Assembly: GCA_020847975.1 (NCBI GenBank)
Contig: JADLBD010000225.1
Coordinates: 1-47,593 of the forward strand
Source of the DNA: Bryobacterales bacterium
Lineage (GTDB): Bacteria > Acidobacteriota > Terriglobia > Bryobacterales > Bryobacteraceae
Direction: 5' to 3'
DNA length: 47,593 nucleotides
The notes under the pieces: generated by a model
What the model saw: only the letters and a program-made list of their open reading frames with translations
Database searches by the model: none
Told to the model about the DNA's origin: nothing
Shown: in pieces, positions 1-6,810 of the stretch
How positions within the stretch are numbered: the stretch's first letter is position 1
Layout: every line of letters begins with the position of its first letter
Program-made: the position numbers and the translations under genes

Positions 1-318
1 AGCTACCAGATGGACCCGGCAAACGCGCGCGAAGCGATGCGCGAGATCGCGCTCGATGTCGAAGAGGGAGCCGATATGATCATGGTGAAGCCGGCCGGGC
101 CGTATCTGGATATCATCCGCATGGCTCGCGACCGGTTCGACCTGCCGCTGGCGGCCTACCAGGTGAGCGGGGAATTCAGCATGATCGTCGCCGCGGCGCG
201 CAACGGCTGGCTCGATCTTGACCGCGCCATCCTCGAGTCGCTGACATCCATCCGGCGTGCAGGCGCGGACTTCATCCTCACCTACTTCGCCAAAGACGTG
301 GCGCGTCTGGTCGGGTAG
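1..318 (+). CDS. hemB: Delta-aminolevulinic acid dehydratase (porphobilinogen synthase), 3' end
   Basis: This is the last 105 codons of HemB, which condenses two 5-aminolevulinate molecules to porphobilinogen in cytoplasmic tetrapyrrole synthesis. The reading frame is open from base 1, so the gene starts outside the window. The fragment carries the MIMVKPAGPYLDI block; its lysine (residue 30 of the fragment) matches the Schiff-base lysine of the family. It also has the YQVSGEFSM block and the usual FILTYFAKD C-terminal end. The stop is TAG at 316-318. A second haem gene, hemD, lies about 40 kb downstream on the other strand, so the pathway is not clustered here. The family call is secure; only the missing 5' part is unknown. 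Confidence 0.95.
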   Translation, partial: SYQMDPANAREAMREIALDVEEGADMIMVKPAGPYLDIIRMARDRFDLPLAAYQVSGEFSMIVAAARNGWLDLDRAILESLTSIRRAGADFILTYFAKDVARLVG

Positions 319-339
319 AATGAAAGTTTCCAAAGCATC

Positions 340-759
340 ATGTCCAGCACATCCACATCCGCCGCGAGCGGCGAAAGAGAAAAGCTACGCGCAGAGCGAA
401 AGCTGCGTTTGATCGGTGACAAGGAACAGGGGGAAAGCATCGATCGCGTTCCCCCCGGCGTGTACGGGTTCACCAGTTCTCCCGGCACGGAGGGCTCTCC
501 GCTGTTCGCCAGGCAGATCTACCAAACGTTCGAGATCCACAAGATCAGCGAGGACAACGTACACTTTGTCGGATACATGACGGCGGAGGAAGCGAAGCAG
601 TTCGAATCTTCTGCCGACATGCTGGAGTTGAAGCTGTATCCCGAGCCCTACGAGGACGCTACCCGCTTCGTCAGCGTCCCCGGCGCGCGTGTTCTGAAAG
701 CGAAGCCCGTCTCGCGGGAGAGCGGCAACTTCCTCCCAATTCTGTTGGCCCCGCGCTGA
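340..759 (+). CDS. Hypothetical protein, 139 aa
   Basis: I do not recognise this protein. It is soluble, with no signal peptide or membrane segment, and has a charged N-terminus (GEREKLRAERKLR) and a mixed alpha/beta-looking body. It begins 21 bases after the hemB stop and may share its transcript. No clear Shine-Dalgarno sequence precedes the ATG. Its last 12 codons and stop (SGNFLPILLAPR) are identical in DNA to the end of a broken gene at 4473-4910, and the similarity runs upstream to GAR(V/I)LKA. The shared 3' end belongs to a direct repeat that brackets the 780-4830 region. The start is the first ATG in frame. Confidence 0.6.
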   Translation: MSSTSTSAASGEREKLRAERKLRLIGDKEQGESIDRVPPGVYGFTSSPGTEGSPLFARQIYQTFEIHKISEDNVHFVGYMTAEEAKQFESSADMLELKLYPEPYEDATRFVSVPGARVLKAKPVSRESGNFLPILLAPR

Positions 760-776
760 GATTTACACTAAGGCAT
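676..776 (+). repeat. Direct repeat, left copy (pairs with 4827-4930)
   Basis: Positions 718-760 match 4869-4911 exactly over 43 bases. The preceding 42 bases match about 71 percent without gaps, by hand alignment. After the stop codon the two copies still share short blocks (tacact, aaggcat). In the right copy this last block carries the start codon of the 4929 gene (aaggcATG); here it reads aaggcATA. The left copy therefore seems to hold a relic of the neighbour's start, implying that the 340 and 4929 genes were once adjacent. Confidence 0.75.
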
Positions 777-799
777 ACCCTGGTGCGTCAAAAAACTCC

Positions 800-828
800 T
801 TGCAATTATCAACATGTTTGCCTATACT
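800..828 (+). promoter_or_regulatory. Candidate sigma-70-type promoter
   Basis: TTGCAA at 800-805 and TATACT at 823-828 are separated by 17 bases, a good match to a housekeeping promoter. It lies in the AT-rich 250-base gap after the 340 gene, upstream of the broken gene at 1010 and the secreted-protein operon that follows. I see no other gene or RNA in 761-1009. Confidence 0.4.
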
Positions 829-1009
829 CGATAGTCGAAAATCTTTTAACCGTTTTGGAGCAACAAGAGCAATTATATCGGCGGTAAACGAACACGCCCA
901 GATATATGGCTTGGCGGAGCTTCGAGTCCCGCGGATGAGTAGCGGAGTTCGTGACCGCTTTCGGAAGATCGGATTTGTGGGATTTGTGTGCGCAAGTTTT
1001 GGAGGTAAG

Positions 1010-1414
1010 ATGGGCTCCTTCTGTGTATTGGCTTGAATAGTCCTTTCGTTGAGTGCATATTCTCAACAAAACGGCGCGCAACCGCCGACACAGCACGTTC
1101 TTACGAACCTTCTGCCGCCGGATGACCCGACGCTTTATCGCCACTTCTTCTATTTTCATCACGACTTTTCGACTTGGCTTGCAACTGTGAAGGCGGCAAA
1201 GCCAGCGGCCGCCGCCGCGGACTTAGACAATCGTGCCGCGGCGCTGCTCCGGCTTCGGCCTGGAGAGCACGCGCAACTGGCAGCCGTCACGACAGCCGTG
1301 GGTGAGGAATTGCGCGGGATCGACCGACGTGAGCAAGCGCATGTGCTGCCTACTATGGATATTGGGCAGGTGTCGAAGCTTATTTGTATAAGGGCACGGA
1401 CGAGTATCCTGTAG
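1010..1414 (+). pseudogene. Broken secreted-protein gene, paralogue of the 3887-4471 gene
   Basis: A strong ribosome site (GGAGGT at 1001-1006) sits four bases before ATG 1010. The frame reads MGSFCVLA, then TGA at 1034-1036, then IVLSLSAYSQQNGAQPP and a long open frame. Reading through the stop, perhaps a former Trp codon, gives a normal signal peptide. The body (QPPTQHVL, then a helical region with EELRGID) resembles the product of 3887-4471 (QPPAQHVL, EEEVARLD). The resemblance ends near base 1330, where the sequence of the next gene starts in another frame, so the C-terminal half is missing. A nonsense codon plus a 3' truncation point to a dead gene. Use of the TTG at 1049 is possible but would remove the signal peptide. 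Confidence 0.6.
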
Positions 1415-2976
1415 ACTATGATCCAAAGACCGCGTTGCTGAACGTCTCCACACCCCGGGCGTCCGCCAACACCTCGGCGTCGGCCCCGGACGGTGATGTT
1501 TATGAGCTACTGGGGCTGCATTACGTTGTCATCGACGAAATATGGCGGATTCCGATCAACGCATATGGGGGCTACATGGTATACGACCCGCTTGGATTCT
1601 CATCTTTTGCACCGAGTGTTGGTCCTGGAGGCGGAAGCGGTGTGCCCATCGACGCCTACCAGGGGCCCGGTCCAGCTTACGAAGTCTGGTCACTTACGGA
1701 GATCATTTTTCTTGGCGCCACTGACTACGTACAGCCGGCTTCAGACCTCACACCCTACATCGATTCTGTCTCACCGTCGACCTGGGATCCAGGCACTACC
1801 GTCTCTGTGCTAATTCAAGGTGAGCACTTCGGCCCGAACCCCTCATTGGAGATATCACCGGACGATGGCAAGGTGCGCTGGACCAACATGAACCCGTCGC
1901 TCGATGGAAAACAGATCACCGCCGACTTCACTATTGACACAGATGCGCCACCGGGCGAAAGGATCGTAACTGTGACGTCAAGGGGCGTCAGCGGGCTTGG
2001 ATTCGCCCAGGGTCCAGGGCAGTCAAGCAAGAGCAACGGTCGCACTGTAAAAGTCGCGGGGTCGCCGTGTCAGATCTTCATGACGAATGATCAGGTTTAC
2101 TATAATCTGGATGCGGCAAGCAATTACCGTACGGCAACTATTCCGCTTCGCGCCAACTCCCCGGGATGCACTGGCACCGTGAATTGGAGTCTCACCTTGT
2201 ATTACCAGACCACACACGGTTTTGCAGCTCAAAGGAGTGGTCCGTTTACGAGAACCAGTCTTCTGAACGATGAGGTCAACTTCACGAGCCCGATTGGTAT
2301 CGGCGGGCGCGGCGAACTCGTCGCAGAGATCATCGACTCGCAGGGCCGCACGAAGAAGGCGACTGCAACTTTGTTCGTCCACGGCCAGAATCCTCCGACA
2401 GCCACGGTTGATGAACAGCTAAAGTCAATTGGGGCACAGAGTTATAGTGGTCCGACCAAGAATATTCTTACAGGAATAGCCGCAAAAGAAAGTTCCTATC
2501 AGGCTCCAGGACTTGTTGCAGGGCAGTTCTCAAAGTACAAACTGACAAACTGCAATGGAGGCCAAGCCATCCCTTTGAACCCCGTGAAACAAGGTGGTAT
2601 CCAAGGATCGTGGCCAACCGAAGACTGCGCCAGTGGATTTCATGTCGGGCTATTTCAAGTGGAGGTGACGTCCCCCGCCCTCGCCTGGGACTGGCTCGCA
2701 AACGTAAACCAAGCAGTCTCCACCTTGCAGTTTCATTACAACAAGGCAATCTTGAATGAAACCACCTTCAAGAACCAATCGTGCACCGGACGACCCAACA
2801 GGCCGCCAGCTTTGACGGCACTCCAACTAGAGGATAACGCCCTTGCCGGCTACAATGCGGGAGACCAGATGCGTTTCGCGTATTGGATTCCGTCGAAGGA
2901 TTGCAAGACATGGACGGTGAATGTGGGCGCAAGAACCATTACATATGTTCGTGAGGTAAGGAGCCTCCTAAGATGA
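1384..2976 (+). CDS. Lytic transglycosylase-like protein with an IPT/TIG domain, probably 5'-truncated
   Basis: The C-terminal third has the marks of a lytic transglycosylase (SLT) fold. These are a candidate catalytic Glu in GIAAKESSY (E369), GLFQV at about 422 and GYNAG at about 489. Such enzymes cut peptidoglycan glycan strands outside the cytoplasmic membrane. Residues about 123-200 look like an IPT/TIG immunoglobulin-like domain. The N-terminal 120 residues are unknown. The frame is open from 1333, but it offers only TTG 1384 as a start, has no clear ribosome site and no signal peptide, which is odd for a secreted enzyme. The likely explanation is a deletion that fused it to the broken gene upstream. 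Its stop overlaps the next start (ATGA), so translation is coupled. The enzyme call is from motifs only. Confidence 0.6.
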   Translation: MYKGTDEYPVDYDPKTALLNVSTPRASANTSASAPDGDVYELLGLHYVVIDEIWRIPINAYGGYMVYDPLGFSSFAPSVGPGGGSGVPIDAYQGPGPAYEVWSLTEIIFLGATDYVQPASDLTPYIDSVSPSTWDPGTTVSVLIQGEHFGPNPSLEISPDDGKVRWTNMNPSLDGKQITADFTIDTDAPPGERIVTVTSRGVSGLGFAQGPGQSSKSNGRTVKVAGSPCQIFMTNDQVYYNLDAASNYRTATIPLRANSPGCTGTVNWSLTLYYQTTHGFAAQRSGPFTRTSLLNDEVNFTSPIGIGGRGELVAEIIDSQGRTKKATATLFVHGQNPPTATVDEQLKSIGAQSYSGPTKNILTGIAAKESSYQAPGLVAGQFSKYKLTNCNGGQAIPLNPVKQGGIQGSWPTEDCASGFHVGLFQVEVTSPALAWDWLANVNQAVSTLQFHYNKAILNETTFKNQSCTGRPNRPPALTALQLEDNALAGYNAGDQMRFAYWIPSKDCKTWTVNVGARTITYVREVRSLLR

Positions 2977-3890
2977 CAATGCGACCAGCTATTGTGGTAT
3001 TGCTATTCTCTGGGTTATGCTTCGGGCAATTCCGGCTGCCAGAGGCCGAGAAGTGCGAGGACGAAACCTTCAGCCCAGATTCATGGCCGCATGATCAAGA
3101 GTCGGCAAAACAGATGGGGAGAGCAGAGGTCGTGGATTTCCTCCATCGGTGCGGTATTGGTGACGTGAAAGGGGACATGGATCTCCACGATTATCGTTTC
3201 GTGCCCATGGAAAAGGGCCGGATATACCTTGTGGCCGTCATTCCTACAGGGGGTACAATCGGCGATATGCTGGCGCTTTACCATTGCGAACCTAAGTCCT
3301 GCATCGCCTTCGTCCTATCTGACTCCGCTGGAACTGACTTCGATCTGAACAAGGATTTGGTGTCCCTTTCCGGAGATGGTGTCTACCAGGTTATCTCGGC
3401 GAACTGCCTGACTGGGAGCGCTCCCTTCCAGATCGTGTACTATATTTATGAAATCGGTGAGAACAGATCGCTTCGAGATGCCAGTCACAAATATCAGAAA
3501 TGGTACACCGAACACCTCTATCCCGCCTTAGTGGAAGCCAACCGAGTGGCTCAGTTGAATCAAGCCACTCTTGCTTTCCCCTTTAGGAAGCTCGAAGAAT
3601 TATCGGAAGACACAGCGGCGACTCAGTTCGCGCTCGACGATTATCGGGAGAGAGTCTTGGGCGTGAGAGATGCCCGGCTGGAGCATGCCATAGAGTGGTC
3701 GCTGTCGCCGTATCACCATGTTCGTGAACTTGCACTGCGTGCCTTGAGGGATGCTGGTGAGTCCATCCGCTCTGAACAAGTCATGTCTGTCTTGGAAAAG
3801 GCCAAGTTTGATGACGTTCGCAATGGGGTTAGAGAAATCCAGGACGAGCGCCGGCAGATGCGTTTGGAAAAGGAGCAAAAGCACCAATGA
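2973..3890 (+). CDS. Secreted protein of unknown function, 305 aa
   Basis: A signal peptide is clear (MRPAIVVLLFSGLCFGQ, cleavage near residue 19). The mature part has several cysteines (for example KCEDE, HRCG, YHCEPKSC and NCLTG) that could form disulphides outside the cytoplasm. The C-terminal third is helical and includes PYHHVRELALRALRDAG, which looks like a HEAT-type repeat. The last 40 residues are a charged helix. The ATG overlaps the stop of the transglycosylase-like gene, and its own stop overlaps the next ATG. The three genes 1384-4471 are thus translationally coupled and probably act together at the cell surface. I do not recognise the family. Confidence 0.6.
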   Translation: MTMRPAIVVLLFSGLCFGQFRLPEAEKCEDETFSPDSWPHDQESAKQMGRAEVVDFLHRCGIGDVKGDMDLHDYRFVPMEKGRIYLVAVIPTGGTIGDMLALYHCEPKSCIAFVLSDSAGTDFDLNKDLVSLSGDGVYQVISANCLTGSAPFQIVYYIYEIGENRSLRDASHKYQKWYTEHLYPALVEANRVAQLNQATLAFPFRKLEELSEDTAATQFALDDYRERVLGVRDARLEHAIEWSLSPYHHVRELALRALRDAGESIRSEQVMSVLEKAKFDDVRNGVREIQDERRQMRLEKEQKHQ

Positions 3891-4471
3891 GATTCTTTTC
3901 GATGGCTGCGGCTTTCCTTTTTGTTGCGCAATGCTGTGCGCAACCGCCAAGACAGCCGCCAGCCCAGCATGTTCTCTATCACATGCTCTTCAACCATCTT
4001 GGTTTCCTCAAACAGAAGGCCTCAGAAATAAGATCCGTGGGCAAGAACGGTGATGCATTGGAGAGACATTACCAACTCAAGATCGGACTCACCGTGGCAG
4101 AGAACGCCGCGCTTGTCGCACGGGCCGCGCTTTGTGAAGAGGAGGTGGCGAGGTTGGACGAGACGACAAGGTCGTTCATTGACAACGTCCGAAAACAGAG
4201 AGTAGGGCCGCGGACGTTCACCCCTCCGGAGCCTCCAGCAGAACTCATTCGGCTCCAGACAGAGCGGGAGGCGGTCATTCTCAGGCACATCGGGCAACTC
4301 CAGCGTGAACCGGGGAACGCTGCCTTTCAGAAGGTAGATGCCTATTTGAGAGGCGACTTCGCACGTAACATAACAATTCAGAGTCTTACGCCCGGCAGCA
4401 ACTCGGATCCCGGCTCCAGGCGCCTCCAGAAACTTCGAACGGCTAGGCGCGCCAAGGCCGTCTCGCGGTAG
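3887..4471 (+). CDS. Secreted helical protein of unknown function, 194 aa
   Basis: The product starts with a signal peptide (MRFFSMAAAFLFVAQCCAQ) followed by QPPAQHVLYHMLFNHL and a long, mostly helical region. The N-terminal half resembles the broken gene at 1010-1414, so two members of one family flank the transglycosylase-like gene. I believe this family is common in Solibacter-like genomes, but cannot name it. The start ATG overlaps the preceding stop. Downstream there is no gap before a fragment of another secreted protein (4473-4910). Confidence 0.6.
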   Translation: MRFFSMAAAFLFVAQCCAQPPRQPPAQHVLYHMLFNHLGFLKQKASEIRSVGKNGDALERHYQLKIGLTVAENAALVARAALCEEEVARLDETTRSFIDNVRKQRVGPRTFTPPEPPAELIRLQTEREAVILRHIGQLQREPGNAAFQKVDAYLRGDFARNITIQSLTPGSNSDPGSRRLQKLRTARRAKAVSR

Positions 4472-4472
4472 C

Positions 4473-4910
4473 GAGCGCCGGCCGGGTTGGTCCCGCACGA
4501 TCGGGTCCAATCACACGGTCTCCGTCGTCGCGACGTCGCAGATAGGCTCGGATGCGCATACTTATGCCTTCCAGTACTGGTCGGACGACGGGGCGCAATC
4601 GCACGCCATCAGCGCGGCGGTAACTACGGTACCCTACGTGGCGGTGTTTACCGATCCTCCCGGGACCTTGTCGCGGGTGTTTCAGGATGTCATTCCCGAC
4701 ACGGTGAACGGATCGGGCATGGTCTACTACCCGCACACCGGCCTGCTGCTGAGCCGGTTCATCAGCATCGGCTGCCAGTCAAGTCCGATACTGCTTTACT
4801 GTCCCGAGTTTGCCGGTCAGGCCGGGGACCCGGGTGCGCGGATTCTGAAGGCCAACTCGGCCTCGCGCGAGAGCGGCAACTTCCTCCCAATTCTGTTGGC
4901 CCCGCGCTGA
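4473..4910 (+). pseudogene. 3' fragment of a secreted repeat protein
   Basis: The frame is open from before 4473 to the stop at 4908-4910, but has no plausible start or signal peptide. The first part (GSNHTVSVVATSQIG, YAFQYWSDDGAQSHAI) looks like the InlB-B/Flg_new-type bacterial repeat found in acidobacterial surface proteins. The middle is unknown. The end (GARILKA, SRESGNFLPILLAPR) is the right-hand copy of the direct repeat shared with the 340-759 gene. I read it as a relic joined to the repeat by rearrangement. The alternative is a short gene from ATG 4638, which would lack the repeat domain. Confidence 0.5.
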
Positions 4911-4930
4911 GCGTCCTACACTGAAGGCAT
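4827..4930 (+). repeat. Direct repeat, right copy (pairs with 676-776)
   Basis: This copy holds the 43-base exact match 4869-4911, a diverged upstream 42 bases, and the spacer leading into the ATG of the 4929 gene. The distance between copies is 4151 bases. The DNA between them looks visibly AT-richer than the flanks (by eye, not computed). Confidence 0.75.
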
Positions 4931-5588
4931 GCTGCGTCTGCTCCTGTTGGCCGGTGTTGTGTTGTCCGCCGCGGATCGGGAAAAGGCGTCTGATTGGCCA
5001 GTCCATGCCTCCGCGGGCAAGGCGGAGATCGGCGCTGAGTACATGGTCCACTCGGTGATCCACAGCGGCGAGACGGTATTTGTGCGCGACTATCTTGCCA
5101 TCGAGGTGGCTTTGTTTCCCGCAAAAGGGCAGCGCCTCGACATCAGCCAGGGGCAGTTTGCCCTGCGCATGAACGGTAAAAACACAGCCATGCTGGCGCA
5201 AACAGCCGGCATGGTGGCGGCCTCGGTGAAATACGAGGATTGGGAGCAGCACAAACAACTCGAGGCCACGGCCGGGGTGGGCGATGCGTCGGTGATCCTC
5301 GGCCGGCCGCGGACCAGCGCGCGGTTCCCCGGCGATCCTACGCAGACGCGGGACCGCCTGCCCCAACCCCCCAAGGCTCCTGCTCCGGAAGATCGAAGCG
5401 GCGTCGGGAAGCAGGAGAAACTGAGCGCGGAGGAGATCATCACGCGCGCCGCGCTGCCGGAGAGAGAGACGGAGAAACCGGCGCGCGGCTACCTCTATTT
5501 CGCCTACAAAGGAAACACGAGCAAGATCAAGAAGCTGGAACTTTCCTATGCGGGTTCTGCCGGTACGGTTGTGCTGCCGTTGAAGTAA
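4929..5588 (+). CDS. Secreted hypothetical protein, 219 aa
   Basis: The first 16 residues (MLRLLLLAGVVLSAAD) form a short signal peptide. The region around residues 40-100 (YLAIEVALFPAKG, FALRMNGK) looks like a beta-rich domain. A Pro-rich linker (DRLPQPPKAPAPED) at about 142-155 leads to a helical segment, and the C-terminus is again beta-like (ARGYLYFAYKGNTSKIKKL). I recognise no catalytic motif. It probably originally followed the 340-759 gene directly, as judged from the repeat copies. It converges with the acetamidase gene with 10 bases between the stops. Confidence 0.55.
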   Translation: MLRLLLLAGVVLSAADREKASDWPVHASAGKAEIGAEYMVHSVIHSGETVFVRDYLAIEVALFPAKGQRLDISQGQFALRMNGKNTAMLAQTAGMVAASVKYEDWEQHKQLEATAGVGDASVILGRPRTSARFPGDPTQTRDRLPQPPKAPAPEDRSGVGKQEKLSAEEIITRAALPERETEKPARGYLYFAYKGNTSKIKKLELSYAGSAGTVVLPLK

Positions 5589-5598
5589 CTTCCCCGCC

Positions 5599-6564
5599 CT
5601 ACCGGCGCAGGCGCTCCACATCCTTACGGGGCACTCGCAATCCCACGCTGCCGCCGAGCGTGATCACGTCAAACCGCCCATGCACGCCGATCAGCAGATG
5701 CGCTTCGTCCGCGCTCAGGCCCTGCTCTTCGGTGAGCCAGTGGAGCATGTCGCGGACCGCAATCGCCGCGCTCTCGTTGAGGCTTGCGCCTTCCTTTCCG
5801 CCTATGGACACCAGCCACTCCGCCGTCTCCAACCGGGGACCGGTCAGCTTGCGGCCTTTCCGCAGTCCGACGGTCACCTCGACATCGAGCGACGTCTCCA
5901 CGCCCGATCCCACGGCCTCCCCATCGCCCTGTAGCGCGTGCCCGTCGCCGAAAAACAGCAGGCCGCCCTCATGGAAGACGGGCAGCAAAATCGTGGCGCC
6001 CTCGCGAACCATGTTGTAGTCCATGTTGCCGCCCCAATAGCCCGCCGGACCGGACCTGGGGGAATAATCACCTTCCGGAGCGACACCCATGCATCCGAGC
6101 ATCGGCTGCGCGGCGAACTCCAGCCTCCCGTGGCGCACCAGGGCGCGGCGCAAGTCGATGGTCCAGGGGACCAGCGTGTCATAACCTTTGTATACGGCAT
6201 CGGCCCCCGGTTTCACCCCCGCGGGCGCGGCGTCCTTCACTCCCACCTGATAGCCCGTGTACCCGCTGGCGCGATTCAACCGCAGCCGCTCAATCCGCAC
6301 CTCCAGCGTGTCCCCTTGTTGCGCGCCTTTTATAAGAAACGGGCCGGTCAGCGGATTCCCGTGTGTCCTGGTGCGTCGCACGCCCGAGAAATCGAACCCC
6401 GCCGAATCGACGGTTTTCGTCACAATCCGGTCGCCCGGCTCCACAGTCAACAGAACCGGGTGCGCCGCGGAAAACGTGTGCCAGTAATGTTCCGCCACCA
6501 CGCGATGCTCGGCCGCAATGCCCGGCCATGCCGCCGCAATCCCGCACAGGATAACTATCTTCAT
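5599..6564 (-). CDS. Secreted acetamidase/formamidase family protein
   Basis: The product matches the FmdA/AmdA family, which hydrolyses short amides such as formamide or acetamide to the acid and ammonia. Family features seen are the early HYWHTFSAAHP-type region with PGDRI, GNPLTGPFLIKGAQQGD, a TIDLRRALV-type block, PMLGCMGVAPEGDYSPR, YWGGNMDYN and LLFFGDGHALQGDGE. The start chosen is ATG 6562-6564 because it gives a signal peptide (MKIVILCGIAAAWPGIAA) and a normal length of 321 residues; the frame runs further upstream without support. Export suggests action in the periplasm. The start region shares a direct repeat with 10293-10526, so the gene was probably once divergent from the sugar isomerase gene. 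Confidence 0.85.
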   Translation of the reverse strand: MKIVILCGIAAAWPGIAAEHRVVAEHYWHTFSAAHPVLLTVEPGDRIVTKTVDSAGFDFSGVRRTRTHGNPLTGPFLIKGAQQGDTLEVRIERLRLNRASGYTGYQVGVKDAAPAGVKPGADAVYKGYDTLVPWTIDLRRALVRHGRLEFAAQPMLGCMGVAPEGDYSPRSGPAGYWGGNMDYNMVREGATILLPVFHEGGLLFFGDGHALQGDGEAVGSGVETSLDVEVTVGLRKGRKLTGPRLETAEWLVSIGGKEGASLNESAAIAVRDMLHWLTEEQGLSADEAHLLIGVHGRFDVITLGGSVGLRVPRKDVERLRR

Positions 6565-6760
6565 CCCAATTAGCATAGAATGACCTGAATATATGATGCG
6601 CTTGAGTTGCGTCTCTCCCGGTGGCCGAAGACACGATCGCTCATCCGCCGGCGACGCCCTCCGAGTCCGAATGGCCTCGGTCCTCGCCACCGCGACCTCA
6701 GGAACGGCAGTGTGGGACATGCTCAAGCGCGCTCGCCGCGCCGCCATTTTCCTGGGCTTA
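6551..6760 (+). repeat. Direct repeat, left copy (pairs with 10293-10526)
   Basis: Positions 6551-6582 match 10293-10324 at 28 of 32 bases by hand, including cat.tagcatagaatg-type sequence around both start sites. Similarity continues through atgatgcg and resumes strongly at gggacatgctcaa (about 6714), ending near 6760. The segment covers the amidase start on the minus strand and the first 60 codons of a degraded isomerase copy on the plus strand. Confidence 0.8.
6593..6760 (+). pseudogene. 5' fragment of the sugar isomerase gene, duplicated and decayed
   Basis: The frame from ATG 6593 begins MMRLSCVS and later reads DMLKRARRAAI, matching MMRLSCLS and DMLKRVRRAAI of the intact gene at 10333. 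The part between them is 24 bases shorter in total. It is partly out of frame: the expected GFDPHYRDL reads as GLGPRHRDL in another frame, so compensating indels have occurred. The rest of the gene is absent, cut off by the leader of the TonB-dependent receptor gene. It is a remnant with no expected function except possibly as promoter DNA. Confidence 0.75.
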
Positions 6761-6762
6761 CG

Positions 6763-6810
6763 TTCCAATCTGAGGTGTGTACGAATCTTTCCAATCTGAG
6801 GTGTGTACGA
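6763..6810 (+). repeat. Tandem 22-base repeat carrying the receptor's ribosome site
   Basis: The unit ttccaatctgaggtgtgtac plus ga occurs at 6763-6784 and again at 6789-6810, a period of 26. The second copy ends at the A of ATG 6810 and supplies a GAGGTG Shine-Dalgarno-like site. The first copy carries the same site but is followed by aat instead of atg. The GTG inside the first copy could give an 11-residue N-terminal extension, which I consider unlikely. Confidence 0.85.

Noticed and set aside
809..1162. Minus-strand frame of 117 codons opposite the 1010 gene
   Set aside because: It has no start signals or domain, and the plus strand has a ribosome site, a signal peptide and a paralogue at 3887.
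676..4930. Classic transposon or integron
   Set aside because: There is no transposase, integrase or terminal inverted repeat, and the flanking duplications are too long and diverged for a target-site duplication.
4779..5621. Minus-strand frame of 280 codons
   Set aside because: It opposes the 4929-5588 gene, which has a signal peptide and correct spacing after the repeat. The antisense frame also runs through the conserved 3' repeat.
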